NCBI RefSeq assembly: GCF_050870875.2
Contig: NZ_CP194041.2
Span: 4,278,001-4,342,000 of the forward strand
Direction: 5' to 3'
DNA length: 64,000 nt
Source: Agarivorans sp050870875
GTDB lineage: Bacteria; Pseudomonadota; Gammaproteobacteria; Enterobacterales; Celerinatantimonadaceae
The translations under genes and the position numbers were made by a program. Shown here piece after piece: positions 45,161 to 54,482 of the stretch (its first letter is position 1; every line of letters starts with the position of its first letter). Under the pieces are notes generated by a model. The model saw only the letters and a program-made list of their open reading frames with translations, ran no database searches and was not told the origin of the DNA.

Positions 45161-45186
45161 CGAGATATTCAAGGCCCTTAAATAAG

Positions 45187-46188
45187 CTAGCTTTCAGGAT
45201 CGCCATAGATCCCTACTTTCGGTAAGCCACCAACATAACCATAGCCACGATACATCCCCTCACTATTAAACGGTAAGGCGATGTTGCCAGCAGCATCAAC
45301 CGCGATCATCCCGCCACTTCCATCCAGTTTAAGTAATTTATCCATCACCACTCGCTGCGTTGCCTCAGCCAAAGACAAATCCGCATATTCCATCAAGGCC
45401 GACACATCATAGGCGGCAACAGCTCGCATAAATGCTTCTCCGGTACCGGTACTGGAAACCGCCACCGTTTGATTGTTTGCATAACACCCCGCCCCCACGA
45501 TTGGTGAATCGCCGATCCGCCCAAGCATTTTATTGGTCATGCCCCCAGTGGAGGTTGCCGCTGCGAGATTTCCCTTGGCATCAATCGCCACGGCTCCCAC
45601 CGTACCGTATTTCTTATCTGGGTCTAAAGGCTCATCATGATCGTCCAAACCACGAATAGGGCTCTCACTGAGGCGCTGACCATCATGATCTAAAGCGATT
45701 TGATATGTATCGCTGGCTTGCACTCGAATGAGCTGTTGCAAGCGCTCATCTGTAGAAAAAAAGTTTTCGTCGACCATTGCCAGACCTTGCGCAGCGGCGA
45801 AGTCTTCTGCACCTTGAGCGCTCAGCAGCAGGTGAGGACTGTGTTCCATCACCGCCCTCGCGGCTAAAATAGGATGACGAATACGCGCCACACCACACAC
45901 CGCTCCGGCTTGCAGATTTCGTCCATCCATCACACAAGCGTCTAGTTCATGGGTTTGCTGATGGGTAAACACCGAGCCGTAACCGGCATTAAATAAGGGA
46001 TCTTCTTCCAGTAAACGCACCGCTTCGGTCACTGCATCGAGCGCGCTACAGCCCGCTGCGAGTATGGCTTGTCCGGCGGCTACTATCTGCGCCAGCGACT
46101 GCCGATAGGTTTGCTCTTTTTGCGAGCTCATGCTGTTACGCGATAAAGCGCCTGCGCCACCATGGATAACAATCACTGGTGTTGTCAT
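45187..46188 (-). CDS. iaaA: Isoaspartyl peptidase/L-asparaginase (Ntn hydrolase)
   Basis: This 333-residue plant-type asparaginase precursor has Ile-His-Gly-Gly-Ala-Gly at the N-terminus and the autocleavage site Tyr-Gly-Thr196-Val-Gly-Ala, where Thr196 becomes the N-terminal nucleophile. The Gly-Asp-Ser-Pro-Ile-Val-Gly-Ala-Gly-Cys-Tyr segment forms part of the active site. It removes isoaspartyl (beta-aspartyl) residues from dipeptides. E. coli iaaA sits next to gsiABCD, and the same link is kept here, although a P1 peptidase and a D-aminopeptidase gene come between. Confidence 0.92.
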   Translation of the reverse strand: MTTPVIVIHGGAGALSRNSMSSQKEQTYRQSLAQIVAAGQAILAAGCSALDAVTEAVRLLEEDPLFNAGYGSVFTHQQTHELDACVMDGRNLQAGAVCGVARIRHPILAARAVMEHSPHLLLSAQGAEDFAAAQGLAMVDENFFSTDERLQQLIRVQASDTYQIALDHDGQRLSESPIRGLDDHDEPLDPDKKYGTVGAVAIDAKGNLAAATSTGGMTNKMLGRIGDSPIVGAGCYANNQTVAVSSTGTGEAFMRAVAAYDVSALMEYADLSLAEATQRVVMDKLLKLDGSGGMIAVDAAGNIALPFNSEGMYRGYGYVGGLPKVGIYGDPES

Positions 46189-46222
46189 ACCGTCTTCCTC
46201 AACCTTGTCATTTCTACTTCAA

Positions 46223-47044
46223 CTAATTTTGGCTGCTTGCCATATACGAAAACGCACTCAGTAAGCTCACTAGCTCGCCCATTGAATCACTGGTAAATGA
46301 CACCGTGCGCGCATCCAACATTTTAACTCCTGGAACTAAACTAAATAGATCGGCAAATACCGGTCTGCTAGTCGCCAACTCCAAACAATAAGGAGCAGAT
46401 AGCCGTGAGGTCTGACTTGAATTAGCCTCGATAACCGCTAACCGAGCCTGTTCACGGATCAAGGCTTGGGCGGTTTGCGGGCTCAACGAGTCCGCAGCGG
46501 TACTTGAAATCATCCGTTTCACGCAAGCGTAATGGGCCGTGGGATAATACTGTTGGACCCATGTTTGTAGCTGATCATCGCCACTCACTAACCACAGCGG
46601 TGTATTATGCTCAGCCGCAGCAGCGGCATAGATATCGGCCTCAGCCATCGCTTCACCGTTGATCTTAAGCTGATAAAAAGCGCGACCATTGATGGTATGC
46701 GCCAATACGCCAGCCTGACCTGCGCCGCTATGAAAACCAATGAAAAAAGCGCCATCATAGTGATGCCGTTCCAGTCCGTCAACCATCGAGAGTGGCCGTG
46801 GTTTACTCTGCACTAATCGAGCGCGAGCATCGATCTGGGCAGCCCGCAGATTTGTCATACTGGCGTGACTATCAGCCACCACCACTTCGCTGGCCCCACC
46901 GTCAAATGCGCCAGCAATCGCCGCATTCACTTCTTGCTCCATCAATGCCCGAGCCAACTCATGCTCGCGATGACCCGGACTACATTGCTCGGGGCTGACC
47001 ACCCCGGCAATCCCTTCAATATCTGCTGAAATAAAAATTTTCAT
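46223..47044 (-). CDS. D-aminopeptidase, M55 family (DppA-like)
   Basis: This 273-residue peptidase matches the DppA family of D-specific aminopeptidases. The zinc ligands Asp8 and Glu10 (Ser-Ala-Asp-Ile-Glu-Gly), His60 (Asp-Ser-His), His105 (Gly-Phe-His-Ser-Gly) and Glu131/Glu135 are in place. Family members release D-alanine or other D-residues from peptides. Its start overlaps the upstream P1 peptidase stop by 4 bases. Together with dgcN-dgcA and the peptide transporter it points to use of D-amino-acid-containing peptides, for example peptidoglycan fragments. Confidence 0.9.
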   Translation of the reverse strand: MKIFISADIEGIAGVVSPEQCSPGHREHELARALMEQEVNAAIAGAFDGGASEVVVADSHASMTNLRAAQIDARARLVQSKPRPLSMVDGLERHHYDGAFFIGFHSGAGQAGVLAHTINGRAFYQLKINGEAMAEADIYAAAAAEHNTPLWLVSGDDQLQTWVQQYYPTAHYACVKRMISSTAADSLSPQTAQALIREQARLAVIEANSSQTSRLSAPYCLELATSRPVFADLFSLVPGVKMLDARTVSFTSDSMGELVSLLSAFSYMASSQN

Positions 47045-48108
47045 GACTGCTCCTGAAACTGCGCCGCTAGCTCATCTAAGAGCTGAGCCAGTGCGGGGCG
47101 AAAATGCCCCTCAAATCCAACGACTGAAGTGGCCTGCATGAGGGCGTCTAAAACGGCAAACTCAGTGGCATCTGCCGCAGCACACAACATTTGTTCCAGC
47201 TCTTGATCGGCGATCGATTCACCAAGCGAATGGGCGGTAGAAAACGCCAATGCAATATCCCCGGAACCATGCCCCCAATAACTGCCTAAACGACCTAAAC
47301 CTGCTCCAGCTCGTTTTGCCACGCGCTTCAATTGGCGAGCACTGAGCGGCGCATCGGTCGCCATAATAATAATGATTGAACCTGCGTCGCGTTGCGCCGC
47401 TAAATCGGGTAAATGCGGGGCAATCGCCTCCCCCATCACAACCCCATCCAGGGTCAGCGAGGATAAGCTACCAAAATTGGCCAATACCAACACCCCCAAA
47501 GTGGCCGCCAGCGATTCAAGTCGACGCGAACTGGTGCCGATCCCACCTTTCAGGCCGAAACAGCTCATGCCTCGCCCTGCACCCACACTACCTCTCGCAA
47601 ATTCGGCACTGGCCTGGTAAATCGCTTGCTCGGCAAATGCCTCACTCACCGCGATGTTTTGAATATCGTTTAAGAAACCATCGTTACATTCGAGCACCAC
47701 TGGATTCACCGTGGCTTGCTGGCGACCTAATTGCGGATTGGCGCGTTTACAATGCGCCACCAAAGCGCTAAACATCCGCCCCACCGCCAAAGTATTCCCC
47801 AGCAAAATTGGGGTTTGTAACTGACCTAACTCTTCTATTTGGGTCAAACCTGCTGGTTTAGCAAAACCATTCAATACCGCCGCGCCACAGGGCAAAGGAT
47901 GGGTAAATAGATTATCAGAACTGGGGACGATCGCCGTCACCCCGGTTTGCAACTCTGCTTGAGCCAGGGTCTGATGCCCTACACTCACCCCCGGCACATC
48001 GCTGATGCGGTTATACTGGCCACAGGGTAAACGCGGATGACCGATGGTCCGCTCCGTTTGCCAACGCTGTAACAATAGTGCGACTCGTTGGGCTTGATAT
48101 TGATCCAT
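47041..48108 (-). CDS. P1 family peptidase (DmpA-like aminopeptidase)
   Basis: This 355-residue Ntn-type enzyme of the DmpA/ornithine-acetyltransferase fold is made as a precursor. The Gly-Gly-Ile-Gly-Thr-Ser-Ser-Arg segment contains the self-cleavage serine, and the start Asn-Arg-Ile-Ser-Asp-Val-Pro-Gly-Val-Ser-Val-Gly-His is typical. DmpA itself is an L-aminopeptidase and D-esterase/amidase. It overlaps dppA by 4 bases and follows the transporter genes by about 100 bases. Confidence 0.88.
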   Translation of the reverse strand: MDQYQAQRVALLLQRWQTERTIGHPRLPCGQYNRISDVPGVSVGHQTLAQAELQTGVTAIVPSSDNLFTHPLPCGAAVLNGFAKPAGLTQIEELGQLQTPILLGNTLAVGRMFSALVAHCKRANPQLGRQQATVNPVVLECNDGFLNDIQNIAVSEAFAEQAIYQASAEFARGSVGAGRGMSCFGLKGGIGTSSRRLESLAATLGVLVLANFGSLSSLTLDGVVMGEAIAPHLPDLAAQRDAGSIIIIMATDAPLSARQLKRVAKRAGAGLGRLGSYWGHGSGDIALAFSTAHSLGESIADQELEQMLCAAADATEFAVLDALMQATSVVGFEGHFRPALAQLLDELAAQFQEQS

Positions 48109-48207
48109 AATTCATTCACTCACTTATTACTTGGCCGCACTCTGCTCTGGCGACGCCACGAGTCGGCCCACTCATCACCCGACGCTCAGATTTAAAGCGA
48201 TCTCTGG

Positions 48208-49092
48208 CTAAACCTTCAATTTGGGGTCGAGAGTATCACGCAAGGCATCCCCCAACAGGTTAAATGCTAAAACGCTGAGGAAAATAGCCAGACCAGGGAA
48301 CATACTCACATGCCATACGCCAGCCATCATCATACTGCGCCCCATCGCCAGAATATTACCCCATTCAGGCACATCTGGTTCGGGCCCTAAACCAATAAAA
48401 CTCAAGCTAGCTGCAGTTAAAATACTGGAGCCTATGCGCATCGTAAAAAACACAATCACGTTGGCCAGAGTACCCGGTAAGATATGACGTAGCAGGATTA
48501 GCCGATCATTGGCTCCTGCACAACGCACCGCTTCAACATAAGGCGCTTCTTTCAAGGCCAGGGTGGAAGCTCGTACAATTCGAGCGAACACTGGCACACT
48601 AAACACCGCAACTGCCACAATCACATTATTCAATCCGGGACCTAAAATAGCCACCACAGCTATCGCGAGCAACATCCCAGGAAAAGCAAATAATACATCG
48701 GCGCCCCGCATAATAAACATGTCCAGCCAGCCACCATAATACCCCGCAAACAGGCCAAGCAAAATGCCAAAAATCATCCCGAGAGTGACCGACAGCAGGC
48801 CAATATAAAGGGAGATCCGAGCCCCATAAATAATCCGGCTGAGCACATCTCTGCCAAGGTCATCGGTGCCCATCCAGTGCTGAAAATTAGGCCCCGTGGA
48901 TAGAGCCGACCAGTCCGACTGCATCGGATCCCAAGGTGCTAACAGAGGGGCAAACAGAGCAATCAGCACTAAGATTGCAACAAAACCACCCGAAAACAAG
49001 GCCATCGGATTGCTAAAAAAGCGTTGCCAAAAATCTCGCCAGGGGGAGCGAATAGGTCCCTGCTGCTCTAGCTCCGTTAATACTTCAATCAC
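48208..49092 (-). CDS. Peptide ABC transporter permease (DppC/GsiD-like)
   Basis: This 294-residue inner-membrane protein has six membrane helices, an N-terminal cytosolic lead-in typical of the DppC group, and an EAA loop with Glu-Ala-Val-Arg-Cys-Ala-Gly-Ala. It starts with GTG, preceded by AGGA at 5 bases, only 6 bases after the first permease gene. With the partner permease it forms the channel. Confidence 0.92.
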   Translation of the reverse strand: MIEVLTELEQQGPIRSPWRDFWQRFFSNPMALFSGGFVAILVLIALFAPLLAPWDPMQSDWSALSTGPNFQHWMGTDDLGRDVLSRIIYGARISLYIGLLSVTLGMIFGILLGLFAGYYGGWLDMFIMRGADVLFAFPGMLLAIAVVAILGPGLNNVIVAVAVFSVPVFARIVRASTLALKEAPYVEAVRCAGANDRLILLRHILPGTLANVIVFFTMRIGSSILTAASLSFIGLGPEPDVPEWGNILAMGRSMMMAGVWHVSMFPGLAIFLSVLAFNLLGDALRDTLDPKLKV

Positions 49093-49098
49093 TGATTC

Positions 49099-50019
49099 CT
49101 AACGCAAACGAATGACTGGGTTAATCACCGCATAAAGCAGATCAACCAACAAATTAATCACAATAAATTCCAATACAAACAGCATCACCAATGCTTGAAT
49201 CACCGGTTGGTCTTGGGTCTGGATCGATTGAATCAATAGCCAACCTAAACCAGGCCAGCTAAAAACACTTTCCACCACTATCGAGCCGCCCAGCAAGAAT
49301 CCAAACTGTAGTCCCAGCATCGTTACCACCGGGATCAAGGCATTACGCATAATATGCTTCCACGTCACCAAGCGGGCCCGTAGCCCCTTCGATTTCGCAG
49401 TACGCACATAGTCTTCTTGGGCCACTTCTAAAAAGGCTGAACGAGTAAAACGCGCCATCACCGAGGCAACCGAGGCACCTAAGGTAAAGGCAGGCAAAAT
49501 GATATCCGAGGGTTGATTAAACCCACTCACCGAAAAGATCCCAAAGGGCATCGCCACAAATTGGATCAGCAATAAACCCAGCCAAAATGGCGGCAACGAG
49601 ATCCCGCCAATCGCCAGGCTCATTAAGGTCCAATCTTGCCATTTACCGCGCTTCAGCGCCGACAATACGCCAACCAGCAAGCCCAAGATCACCGACCAAA
49701 CAAAGCCAGCTAAGGCCAACCATAAGGTAGGCATAAAGCTTCTGCCAATCACTTCGGTCACCGGTTGCTGAGTTCGGAAAGTCACCCCCAGTTCGCCATG
49801 GAATAAATCACCCAACCAGTTCACATACTGGGTGGCTAAGGGTTTATCTAAACCAAGATGCACCCGAGCCTCTTCAATCGCTTCGATCGGGGCGTCTATC
49901 CCGGCATAGATCCGTGCCGGGTCGCCAGGCAAGAGCTTAATAAAAGCAAACACCAGAAGGGAGACCACCAGCAGCACAGGGATCATTTCCAGAATTCGGC
50001 GGACCACATAAGCTAACAT
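49099..50019 (-). CDS. Peptide ABC transporter permease (DppB/GsiC-like)
   Basis: This 306-residue permease has the DppB opening (Val-Val-Arg-Arg-Ile-Leu-Glu-Met-Ile-Pro-Val-Leu), the Leu-Pro-Gly-Asp-Pro-Ala periplasmic loop, five further membrane helices and an EAA loop with Arg-Thr-Ala-Lys-Ser-Lys-Gly-Leu. It lies 19 bases after the binding-protein gene and 6 before its partner. Confidence 0.93.
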   Translation of the reverse strand: MLAYVVRRILEMIPVLLVVSLLVFAFIKLLPGDPARIYAGIDAPIEAIEEARVHLGLDKPLATQYVNWLGDLFHGELGVTFRTQQPVTEVIGRSFMPTLWLALAGFVWSVILGLLVGVLSALKRGKWQDWTLMSLAIGGISLPPFWLGLLLIQFVAMPFGIFSVSGFNQPSDIILPAFTLGASVASVMARFTRSAFLEVAQEDYVRTAKSKGLRARLVTWKHIMRNALIPVVTMLGLQFGFLLGGSIVVESVFSWPGLGWLLIQSIQTQDQPVIQALVMLFVLEFIVINLLVDLLYAVINPVIRLR

Positions 50020-50038
50020 CGTGTTCTCCCTCTATCTC

Positions 50039-51583
50039 TTACTTATACTGCGCTTGTGCAAACAACAACGAGCCATCGGCTAACATCGACACCCCTTGTA
50101 GGTTTTTCTGTTTACCCACTAAATTATCTGGGGTGCCCAAAAAGGCAATTGGCGCATCCTGCCAAATTAGCTGCTGAGCAGACGCATAAGCCTTGGCGCG
50201 TAACTCAGGATCAGCGGTCTCTAATCCACCCATGATGGCTTTGTCCACAGCGGCATTGCTGTAGTAAGACACGTTATAGGCTGTTGGGACCCAAGATTCT
50301 GTGGCAAATAGTGGACGTAACGCCCAATCGGCATCACCCGTTGAAGGCGACCAGCCACCATAGTAGAGGTCGTACTCGGCTTTCTTCGGATCACTCACAC
50401 TCCATAACTTGTCGTTACGAGTACCGGAGTCCATCGGAACTACGGTCACTTTAATACCGACTTGGCCTAGCTGCTGTTTTAAGAACTGAGCGCTACGAAC
50501 CGAGGCAGTGGCATTCGATACCCATAGTTTTAAGTTCAAACCATCCGCGTAACCCGCTTCTTTGAGTAGTTGTTTGGCAGTACTTAATTTATAGCTGTAA
50601 TCCGGTGAGCTTTGCTTCGCGAAGAACTGCACATTAGGTGCAATCACCGATTGTGCCGCCACACCCATTCCAGCAAAACCAACTTTTAACCACAGTTGAC
50701 GATCGATTGCATAGTTTATCGCTTGACGTACTTTTAACTTCGCCAAGGGTTTATGCTGGGTATTTAGCGCCATGTAGTACATGTAAATACTTGGGTCACG
50801 CTGTACCGCTAATTGACTATCGTCAGCAACGGTTTTTACCAAATCGGCAGGCAAAGGATAAATCGCATTGACTTGTCCCGATTTAAGCGCTGCGACCCGG
50901 GTGGCGTCTTCCGGCGCTGGATAGAAAGTCACACTGTCGACCTTTGGCCAACCCGCCTTCCAGTAATGTTGGTTTTTCACTAACAAAACTTCTTTACCCG
51001 GTTGCCAGTCTTTAAACTCAAACGGCCCAGTCCCTACAGGGTGTTTACGCAAATCGGCTTCTTTGTCATATTTAGCCAATACTGCGGGGCTCCACATCAC
51101 TGCAGACGGGTGAGCCAAGGTATTGATAAAGGCACCAAAGGATTGATTGAGCACCACACTTACGGTATCTGGTGACAGTACATTCACCTGCTTGACCATT
51201 TTGAATAGGCTATTTCTTCTCAGCCCAAGCGACTGATCGGCTAAACGCTCCAAGTTAGCCTTAACCGCAGCCGCGTCAAAAACCGTCCCATCCTGAAAGG
51301 TCACCCCTTGACGCAAATGCAACACAAACTCAGTTGCATCCTCGTTACTGGTGTAACTGGTCGCCAACTGGGAGACTAACTTCATGCTAGCGTCAAATTG
51401 GAAGAGCCGTTCAAAAATACCACTTTGTACCGAGTAACTGACGTTATCAGAGGTATCATGTGGGTCGAGGCCGGTAATATCGGCGTACATTGAAATTTTT
51501 AAGTCCTCAGCATGGGCAACAGAGCCTAAACTTAGCGCTAAGCCCAAAGCCACAGCAGTATGGCGAACTAGTGGTGTCATCAT
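50039..51583 (-). CDS. Peptide-binding periplasmic protein (family 5; GsiB/DppA-binding type)
   Basis: This 514-residue solute-binding protein has a signal peptide (residues 1-25, ending Ala-His-Ala) and a three-domain family-5 fold. Signature segments are Gly-Leu-Asp-Pro-His-Asp, Val-Gly-Thr-Gly-Pro-Phe and Lys-Leu-Lys-Val-Arg-Gln-Ala-Ile-Asn-Tyr-Ala-Ile-Asp-Arg. AGGAGA precedes the ATG. It provides substrate specificity. In E. coli the homologous Gsi system imports glutathione, whereas here the neighbouring peptidases and dgc genes suggest D-residue peptides. Confidence 0.93.
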   Translation of the reverse strand: MMTPLVRHTAVALGLALSLGSVAHAEDLKISMYADITGLDPHDTSDNVSYSVQSGIFERLFQFDASMKLVSQLATSYTSNEDATEFVLHLRQGVTFQDGTVFDAAAVKANLERLADQSLGLRRNSLFKMVKQVNVLSPDTVSVVLNQSFGAFINTLAHPSAVMWSPAVLAKYDKEADLRKHPVGTGPFEFKDWQPGKEVLLVKNQHYWKAGWPKVDSVTFYPAPEDATRVAALKSGQVNAIYPLPADLVKTVADDSQLAVQRDPSIYMYYMALNTQHKPLAKLKVRQAINYAIDRQLWLKVGFAGMGVAAQSVIAPNVQFFAKQSSPDYSYKLSTAKQLLKEAGYADGLNLKLWVSNATASVRSAQFLKQQLGQVGIKVTVVPMDSGTRNDKLWSVSDPKKAEYDLYYGGWSPSTGDADWALRPLFATESWVPTAYNVSYYSNAAVDKAIMGGLETADPELRAKAYASAQQLIWQDAPIAFLGTPDNLVGKQKNLQGVSMLADGSLLFAQAQYK

Positions 51584-51644
51584 ATTTCTCCTGATCGTTC
51601 ATTATTCAAACAAGTAGCAACCTACAATCTCAGTTTTTCCCTCA

Positions 51645-53483
51645 CTAAGATCCTTCAGCCACCCAGTGTTGTGGCACTACCTCTCGGTAGCATAATTTGG
51701 CCACTTCCGCGCCCACCGGACGCATCGGGGAAGGGGCCAATTCGGTATCGTCCAACAGACGCAAACCTCGGCGTGCCGGGTCTGCAACTGGAACAGAAGC
51801 TAATAAACGTTGGGTATAAGGGTGTTGAGGATTGTTAAATACCGCTTGGCGACTCCCTTGCTCAACAATTTGCCCCAAATACATCACTGCAACTCGGTTG
51901 GCGATACGTTCAACCACTGCCATATCGTGAGAAATAAAAATCCACGACACGCCAGTTTGCTGTTGCAAGTCCATCATCAAATTGATCACCTGAGCTTGAA
52001 TCGAGACATCTAAAGCCGATACCGCCTCGTCTGCTATAATCACCTTCGGCTTCAGCGCCATGGCTCGGGCAATCGCTATCCGTTGCCGCTGTCCACCGGA
52101 AAACTCATGTGGGTAACGACGAGCATGTTCAGCCTTAAGGCCAACACTCACCAATAGGGCTTCTACCTGAGGCGTCGCTTCGGCCAATGACTTGACCAAG
52201 CCATGAATTAACAGCGGTTCAGCAATCGTAAAACCAACCGTTAAACGAGGATTTAACGAGGCATAGGGATCTTGAAACACCATCTGCATCTCACGACGCA
52301 AGGGCTTAAAGGCGGCATCGCTTAGTAAGGAGATCTCTTTCCCCTGAAAATGAATCGTTTCACTATTACCATCCACCAGCCGCAACAAAGCCCGACCTGT
52401 GGTCGACTTCCCACAACCGCTCTCCCCCACGATGGCTAAGGTTTCCCCGGGATATATTTTGAGGTCAATTTGCTCAACAGCATGAATATGGTGAGTCACC
52501 GCAGACAACCAGCCATGACGGAGTGGGTAATAGACTTTTAGGCCTCGCACATCCAGTAAGGGTTTTTGCGAATAGTCTGCAGTACGGTGATCTTCCGGGG
52601 CTTGCTGCGCGGCATCACCAACTATCGGGAAACGAGCAGGCCAAGCGCGCTTACTCATATCCCCCAATTTGGGCACTGCGGCCAGCAAAGACTGGGTATA
52701 AGGATGCTGCGGTGCCTTAAAAATTTGTTCAACCGTACCCGTTTCAACCACTTTACCGCGTAGCATCACCACCACCCGATCAGCGATTTCTGCCACCACC
52801 CCCATATCATGGGTAATAAACATCACCGCCATATCTCGCTGCTGCTGTAACTCGCGTAATATCTGTAATATTCTCGCTTGCACCGTGACATCTAAGGCGG
52901 TGGTTGGCTCGTCGGCAATTAAGATACTGGGGTCACAAGCCAGTGCTTGCGCAATCATCACCCGTTGCCGCATGCCGCCAGAGAGCGATTGCGGATAGCT
53001 TTTCATCACCCGTTCCACATCGGCAATCCGTACTCGCTGTAATAACTCACAGGCTTTTTGATAAGCACTGCTTTGATCGCATAGCTGATGATCACGCAGC
53101 GCTTCGGTGAGCTGATCCCCCACCTTTAACACGGGATTTAAGGAGGTCATTGGCTCTTGAAAAATCATTGCCAAAGATTGACCTCGTAACTTGCGACGCG
53201 GTTCTTCACCGAGGGTCAGTAGATCGTAGCCAGGCTTATCCAGGTGTGGTTGGTAAATCACTTTACCTTGCTCTATCTCGGCGTTATCGGCCAATAAACC
53301 CATCAACGATAAGGAGGTCACCGACTTACCGGAGCCACTCTCTCCTACCACAGCCACCACTTCCCCTCGATATAACTCAAAGGAAACGCGGCTCAAAGCT
53401 TGCTGATTTCCACTGCGACTGCGAAAGCTAACGCTGAGATCTTGAATACTTAATAGTGGTGGTGTTTGCTTCGCTTGCGGCAT
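51645..53483 (-). CDS. Duplicated peptide ABC transporter ATPase (GsiA-like, DppD-DppF fusion)
   Basis: This 612-residue protein contains two full ABC ATPase domains. Domain 1 has Walker A Gly-Glu-Ser-Gly-Ser-Gly-Lys-Ser and signature Leu-Ser-Gly-Gly-Met-Arg-Gln-Arg. Domain 2 has Gly-Glu-Ser-Gly-Cys-Gly-Lys-Ser and Phe-Ser-Gly-Gly-Gln-Arg-Gln-Arg, each with Walker B. This fused form is the GsiA type. The ATG at 53483 is used because AAGGAG lies 8 bases before it; the GTG and ATG slightly upstream are too close to or inside that site. It follows dgcA by 21 bases. Confidence 0.93.
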   Translation of the reverse strand: MPQAKQTPPLLSIQDLSVSFRSRSGNQQALSRVSFELYRGEVVAVVGESGSGKSVTSLSLMGLLADNAEIEQGKVIYQPHLDKPGYDLLTLGEEPRRKLRGQSLAMIFQEPMTSLNPVLKVGDQLTEALRDHQLCDQSSAYQKACELLQRVRIADVERVMKSYPQSLSGGMRQRVMIAQALACDPSILIADEPTTALDVTVQARILQILRELQQQRDMAVMFITHDMGVVAEIADRVVVMLRGKVVETGTVEQIFKAPQHPYTQSLLAAVPKLGDMSKRAWPARFPIVGDAAQQAPEDHRTADYSQKPLLDVRGLKVYYPLRHGWLSAVTHHIHAVEQIDLKIYPGETLAIVGESGCGKSTTGRALLRLVDGNSETIHFQGKEISLLSDAAFKPLRREMQMVFQDPYASLNPRLTVGFTIAEPLLIHGLVKSLAEATPQVEALLVSVGLKAEHARRYPHEFSGGQRQRIAIARAMALKPKVIIADEAVSALDVSIQAQVINLMMDLQQQTGVSWIFISHDMAVVERIANRVAVMYLGQIVEQGSRQAVFNNPQHPYTQRLLASVPVADPARRGLRLLDDTELAPSPMRPVGAEVAKLCYREVVPQHWVAEGS

Positions 53484-53504
53484 CTTCATCACTCCTTGAT
53501 TGTG

Positions 53505-54482
53505 TTACGGGTATATACAGCCATTTTGATAAACTAAGTGGGGCGCGCTATCGGCGGCTAACCAAAGCGGGCCATCGAGGTCGACAAATTCAGCATCGGT
53601 AGCCACTGGCAATGCAGCTTCCATGGCCAGCGATGATCCCAACATGCATCCCACCATCACCCCCATTTCTCGCCGCTGGGCAACTTTAACCATTGCCAAG
53701 GCTTCACTGAGGCCGCCACATTTATCCAGCTTGATATTAATCAGCTCATAACGACCACTAAGCCCCGCAATGTCGTGACGATCATGGCAACTTTCGTCGG
53801 CACATAGCGGGATTGGATGCTGAAACTTACTTAAGGCTTGGTCTTGCCCTGCGGGCAATGGTTGTTCAACCATTGCAATCTGATGATATTGAAGCGCCAC
53901 CAGCAATGGCTCTAAATCCAGACTGCCCCAAGCTTCGTTAGCATCAATAATTAATACCGTGAGAGGAGCGACCGCTCGAATTGCCGCCACTTTTTCCAAG
54001 ACCTGTTGAGCATCCAGCTTAATTTTTAGTAGTTTGGCGCCACGAGCCACGGCTTCACGAGCGGCCTCCACCATCGCCTCCAGCGAAGCGAGGCTTAAGG
54101 TCTCGGCCGCCACAATCAATCGAGGCTGAGCCCGTTGAGTCAAAGACCATAGGGAAGTGCCAGATTGAGCCGCAGTTAGCCGCCATAATGCACAATCAAG
54201 AGCATTTCTCGCCGAACCTCGGGGTAATAAATCGGCTAACTGTTGCCGAGTCGCCCCCGCTTCAATTGCGGCTTGCACTCCTTTTAACTGTGCCACCACG
54301 GTTTCTGCCGACTGCTGATAGTGGGCTGTGGGCGTACATTCCCCCAAGCCAATCAGGCCTCCTTCTTCGATGGCGACTCTCACCACCGTGACGGCATTAC
54401 GAGTTCCGCGTGAAATCGCGAAGGGCTTCGCCAGCGGCAATTCCACGACCTCGATTTGTAGGCTGCGAGTCAATTTATTCAT
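53505..54482 (-). CDS. dgcA: N-acetyl-D-glutamate racemase DgcA / dipeptide epimerase family
   Basis: This 325-residue enolase-superfamily enzyme has the Lys-x-Lys acid/base motif (Leu-Lys-Ile-Lys) and metal ligands in Ile-Asp-Ala-Asn-Glu, Val-Glu-Gln-Pro and Ala-Asp-Glu-Ser. It is of the muconate-lactonising subgroup that includes L-Ala-D/L-Glu epimerase. Its pairing with a DUF1611 gene matches the dgcN-dgcA pair that converts D-glutamate to L-glutamate in marine bacteria; the plain dipeptide epimerase activity is the alternative. The ATG at 54482 lies within the end of dgcN, overlapping by 8 bases. Confidence 0.85.
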   Translation of the reverse strand: MNKLTRSLQIEVVELPLAKPFAISRGTRNAVTVVRVAIEEGGLIGLGECTPTAHYQQSAETVVAQLKGVQAAIEAGATRQQLADLLPRGSARNALDCALWRLTAAQSGTSLWSLTQRAQPRLIVAAETLSLASLEAMVEAAREAVARGAKLLKIKLDAQQVLEKVAAIRAVAPLTVLIIDANEAWGSLDLEPLLVALQYHQIAMVEQPLPAGQDQALSKFQHPIPLCADESCHDRHDIAGLSGRYELINIKLDKCGGLSEALAMVKVAQRREMGVMVGCMLGSSLAMEAALPVATDAEFVDLDGPLWLAADSAPHLVYQNGCIYP